Below, in pieces: positions 61,209 through 64,000 of a stretch of DNA of 64,000 nucleotides. The notes under the pieces were generated by a model that worked only from the letters and a program-made list of their open reading frames with translations, searched no databases and had not been told where the DNA came from. Position 1 is the stretch's first letter, and every line of letters starts with the position of its first letter. Source of the DNA: Nitrosospira sp. Is2 (GTDB lineage: Bacteria; Pseudomonadota; Gammaproteobacteria; Burkholderiales; Nitrosomonadaceae); contig NZ_CP137134.1 of NCBI RefSeq assembly GCF_033095785.1, forward strand, positions 3,224,001-3,288,000. The letters are read 5' to 3'. Position numbers and translations under genes: made by a program.

Positions 61209-62639
61209 TCATGGGGTTCGAGCGTACGACTTGGAAGCCGGGGAATCGGCCAGGGCGAGAAGTTGCTCGATAGCCTTGTCACCAATGGAGGCCGGGACAA
61301 TATTACGCGTCACTGACGTCTTGAGCGCCTCCCGCAAGCGCGCTGGTTTCTCCGCCAGCAAACGGGCCAGATTGGTTGGAAGCTCTTGACGGAAGAGGCC
61401 GTAAGCCACCGCCGGCTCCAAAGCGTACTGGAACATCCATTGCGCATCCAGGCGCAGGTAATTAAGCTGGTCGAACGGGATATCCGTCTTGCCACTGAGA
61501 AAGCGCAAGTCCTCATCGGTCAATAACTGGACCGGCTCGCCTTCTATGAGAGGCTGCAGTTCGGCGAGATGACGCTCGTATTCGGAGGGATCGTTCCGTG
61601 ACCTAACCTCAAGATCAAGGGTGTACAGGTGGGGCGCATTGAACACAATGGCGGAAACAGCCAGCTCGTCCCCGGTCTCTGCGGCATTCCCAACTCCCGA
61701 TGCGCTTGCGAAGACGCGAATGATCAGATCAGGCTGGGCCTTTTTAAGGCGAAACTGCGCGTTACTATAGGTAATCTCGTAAAACCCATCCACATCCGTG
61801 TCAGTTGACCCGAGTAGCGTTTCTTCCCGCAAGTTCCGGTCAAAAGCGCGCACGGTCACACCAGCAGCCCGCGTGTTATCCGAACTATGGACGATCCCGC
61901 GCACGATGCCCAGGCCTTCAGCAGTGATGTCGAGGTATTCCTGAATCGCGGCCGATCGTTTTTCCACTTCTGCGACGACGCTACCCTGTTGGTCGAATAC
62001 GCGCACGATCAGATTTGGGCCTTTTCTTCCGTCGGGCTGCCAGGCATAGTCGATCAGATAGTTGGCGTTAGCCTGGAGCGTAGCGGTAGTGCCGCAGGGA
62101 ACCAGCCTGGGTGTCGGCAAACCTGCTGCGACGGAATCAAAGGCGCGAACGGTGAAGCCGCGAGTGCTTAGCGGAACGCCATCCGTGTGAAAAACCTGGC
62201 CGCTGACGGTACAAAAATGTGTCTGGGCAACATCGGCGGAAAGCGTCACGGTCGCGATGGCTTCGATCTGTTTCCTGAGGTCGTCAGCCTGGCGCTGCTC
62301 CAGTTTTTCGATCGTGAACCCCCGTTCCCAGAAGATATCCGCGAACTTATTGCGCCGATGCGGAAGGGGCACCACAAGCCCAAGTCCTAGCAGCGCGCGG
62401 AGATCGCCATCGGTAACGCGAACACGAATAGTACTTTCCGAGGTAAGGTAAGTGAACCCGCCCTCTCTCGACAGCATTTCCTGTAGCGCCGCCACATCGT
62501 CCGGGCTCAGTCTTTCTAGCAATATTCCATGCGCTAGAATGTGCTGCCGGAGATTTTTAATGCCTTTGATGATGTTCGGCAGTCGCGTGGCAAGGGCGAG
62601 TTTCCCGTCCGGGTTTATGAATTGAATGGTGGCTCTCAT
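61209..62639 (-). CDS. Orphan fragment resembling Tc-toxin-A / neuraminidase-like proteins
   Basis: 476 residues, no signal peptide. Two transthyretin-like (Cna B type) beta domains: VSGQVFHTDGVPLSTRGFTVRAFD (about residue 146) and VRGIVHSSDNTRAAGVTVRAFDRNL (about 244), each followed by a YEITY-type end. The last part (FLSGKTDIPFDQLNYLRLDAQW, YGLFRQELPTNLARLLAEKP, RNIVPASI) matches a helical segment seen in large Tc-toxin-A-like and neuraminidase-like proteins. Those are usually 2000 or more residues; here the frame stops just after it. Either a truncated relic or a free-standing version. The minus-strand ATG at 62639 has a weak ribosome-binding site (AAGGGAAGCGCAAC before it). Confidence 0.65.
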   Translation of the reverse strand: MRATIQFINPDGKLALATRLPNIIKGIKNLRQHILAHGILLERLSPDDVAALQEMLSREGGFTYLTSESTIRVRVTDGDLRALLGLGLVVPLPHRRNKFADIFWERGFTIEKLEQRQADDLRKQIEAIATVTLSADVAQTHFCTVSGQVFHTDGVPLSTRGFTVRAFDSVAAGLPTPRLVPCGTTATLQANANYLIDYAWQPDGRKGPNLIVRVFDQQGSVVAEVEKRSAAIQEYLDITAEGLGIVRGIVHSSDNTRAAGVTVRAFDRNLREETLLGSTDTDVDGFYEITYSNAQFRLKKAQPDLIIRVFASASGVGNAAETGDELAVSAIVFNAPHLYTLDLEVRSRNDPSEYERHLAELQPLIEGEPVQLLTDEDLRFLSGKTDIPFDQLNYLRLDAQWMFQYALEPAVAYGLFRQELPTNLARLLAEKPARLREALKTSVTRNIVPASIGDKAIEQLLALADSPASKSYARTP

Positions 62640-63102
62640 GTTGCGCTTCCCTTGTTACTGTACGGACAAATCATGCGTTTCTTGAGGTGTAACCCATCCG
62701 ATACAATACAGCATAGTGGGTTGAGCGAGCATTGTTCCGCGCAAAAATCCGCGTTTTTTCATTTCCCTCCCGTCCAGTTGAAGAACTCAGGAGTCGCGGC
62801 GAGTCCAGCAGAACCGGCACCCTTGACTCCCTTAACCATGTGCCAATGGAATTTCTCGTATCGTTTCGCTCTTGAAAGACAGGCGTCCCGAATGACCCGA
62901 GTGGCAAGTGGGCGCGGGAAAACATCGTCTCGCCCGTATTCCATAAAGATAGCTGATGAGCATGGGATGTCAAGCGTGAAGGTGTATTGCGTCGGTGCGA
63001 ACCTCCGTTTTCCGGTGAAGGTTCCCCAGCACTTTTATGCCCATATTATTGCGGCCCATTCTTCTCGATTAGAATATGCGCCCTTTTTGTTACAGCTGGA
63101 CG
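62640..63102. other. Intergenic region before hrpA
   Basis: About 460 bases separating two divergent genes. A plus-strand frame covering most of it (62541-63119) is not protein-like and has no ribosome-binding site. No promoter was singled out. Confidence 0.4.

Positions 63103-64000
<898 letters not shown>

Overview
The window looks like a piece of the chromosome of a motile, chemolithoautotrophic betaproteobacterium, most likely a Nitrosospira-like ammonia oxidiser (Nitrosomonadaceae). This rests on a red-type (form IC-like) RubisCO operon with CbbR and CbbX, a betaproteobacterial flagellar cluster, moderate-to-high GC content and a PEP-CTERM-like peptide. No ammonia-oxidation gene lies in the window, so the genus is inference. 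No tRNA, rRNA, CRISPR array or intact transposase was found.

Layout. 1-2.9 kb: the 5' part of a CHASE-PAS-PAS-GGDEF-EAL membrane c-di-GMP protein running off the left edge. 3.1-21.7 kb: flagellar genes in the order fliC, flaG, fliD, fliS, fliT-like, a FliK-C-like gene and an orphan FlhB C-terminal domain, then fliE on the opposite strand, then fliF-G-H-I-J-K-L-M-N-O-P-Q-R. These cover filament, cap, chaperones, MS-ring, switch, export ATPase and export gate. 22-25.3 kb: an unrecognised EF-hand-like protein, a lipoprotein and an overlapping ENRSFD-type phosphoesterase. 25.4-28.8 kb: aspartate aminotransferase and uvrB, divergent. 28.8-34.3 kb: two exported small proteins, then two paralogous RTX (glycine/aspartate nonapeptide) proteins that each carry the same leader, with a sigma54-like GG-N10-GC element and a small divergent reading frame, and a small membrane protein.

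34.5-43.9 kb: a glycosyltransferase, then an inorganic-carbon region: a SulP-type transporter, cbbR (divergent), cbbL, cbbS, cbbX, an SbtA-type bicarbonate transporter, an SbtB-like PII protein and a winged-helix protein. Together they suggest bicarbonate import plus RubisCO and its activase, without carboxysome genes in this window.

44-63 kb: mixed accessory and housekeeping genes. They include a DUF4142 protein, a frameshifted Baeyer-Villiger-type monooxygenase, DUF1579, a DJ-1/PfpI protein, a quinone oxidoreductase, a short PEP-CTERM-like peptide, a short GlpD-like enzyme and a frameshifted PhnB-like gene. An SDR, a VOC protein and an ankyrin-tatD-holB-tmk run follow, then a coiled-coil exported protein and an msrB-msrA pair with lipoprotein signals. 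This part also holds a candidate small RNA that mimics the 16S rRNA 3' tail and an orphan fragment resembling Tc-toxin-A-like proteins. 63.1-64 kb: the start of hrpA, running off the right edge.

The most unusual items are the candidate anti-Shine-Dalgarno sRNA near 60.7 kb, the duplicated RTX cassette with its conserved leader, the SulP/SbtA/SbtB set beside a red-type RubisCO, and the orphan Tc-toxin-like fragment.
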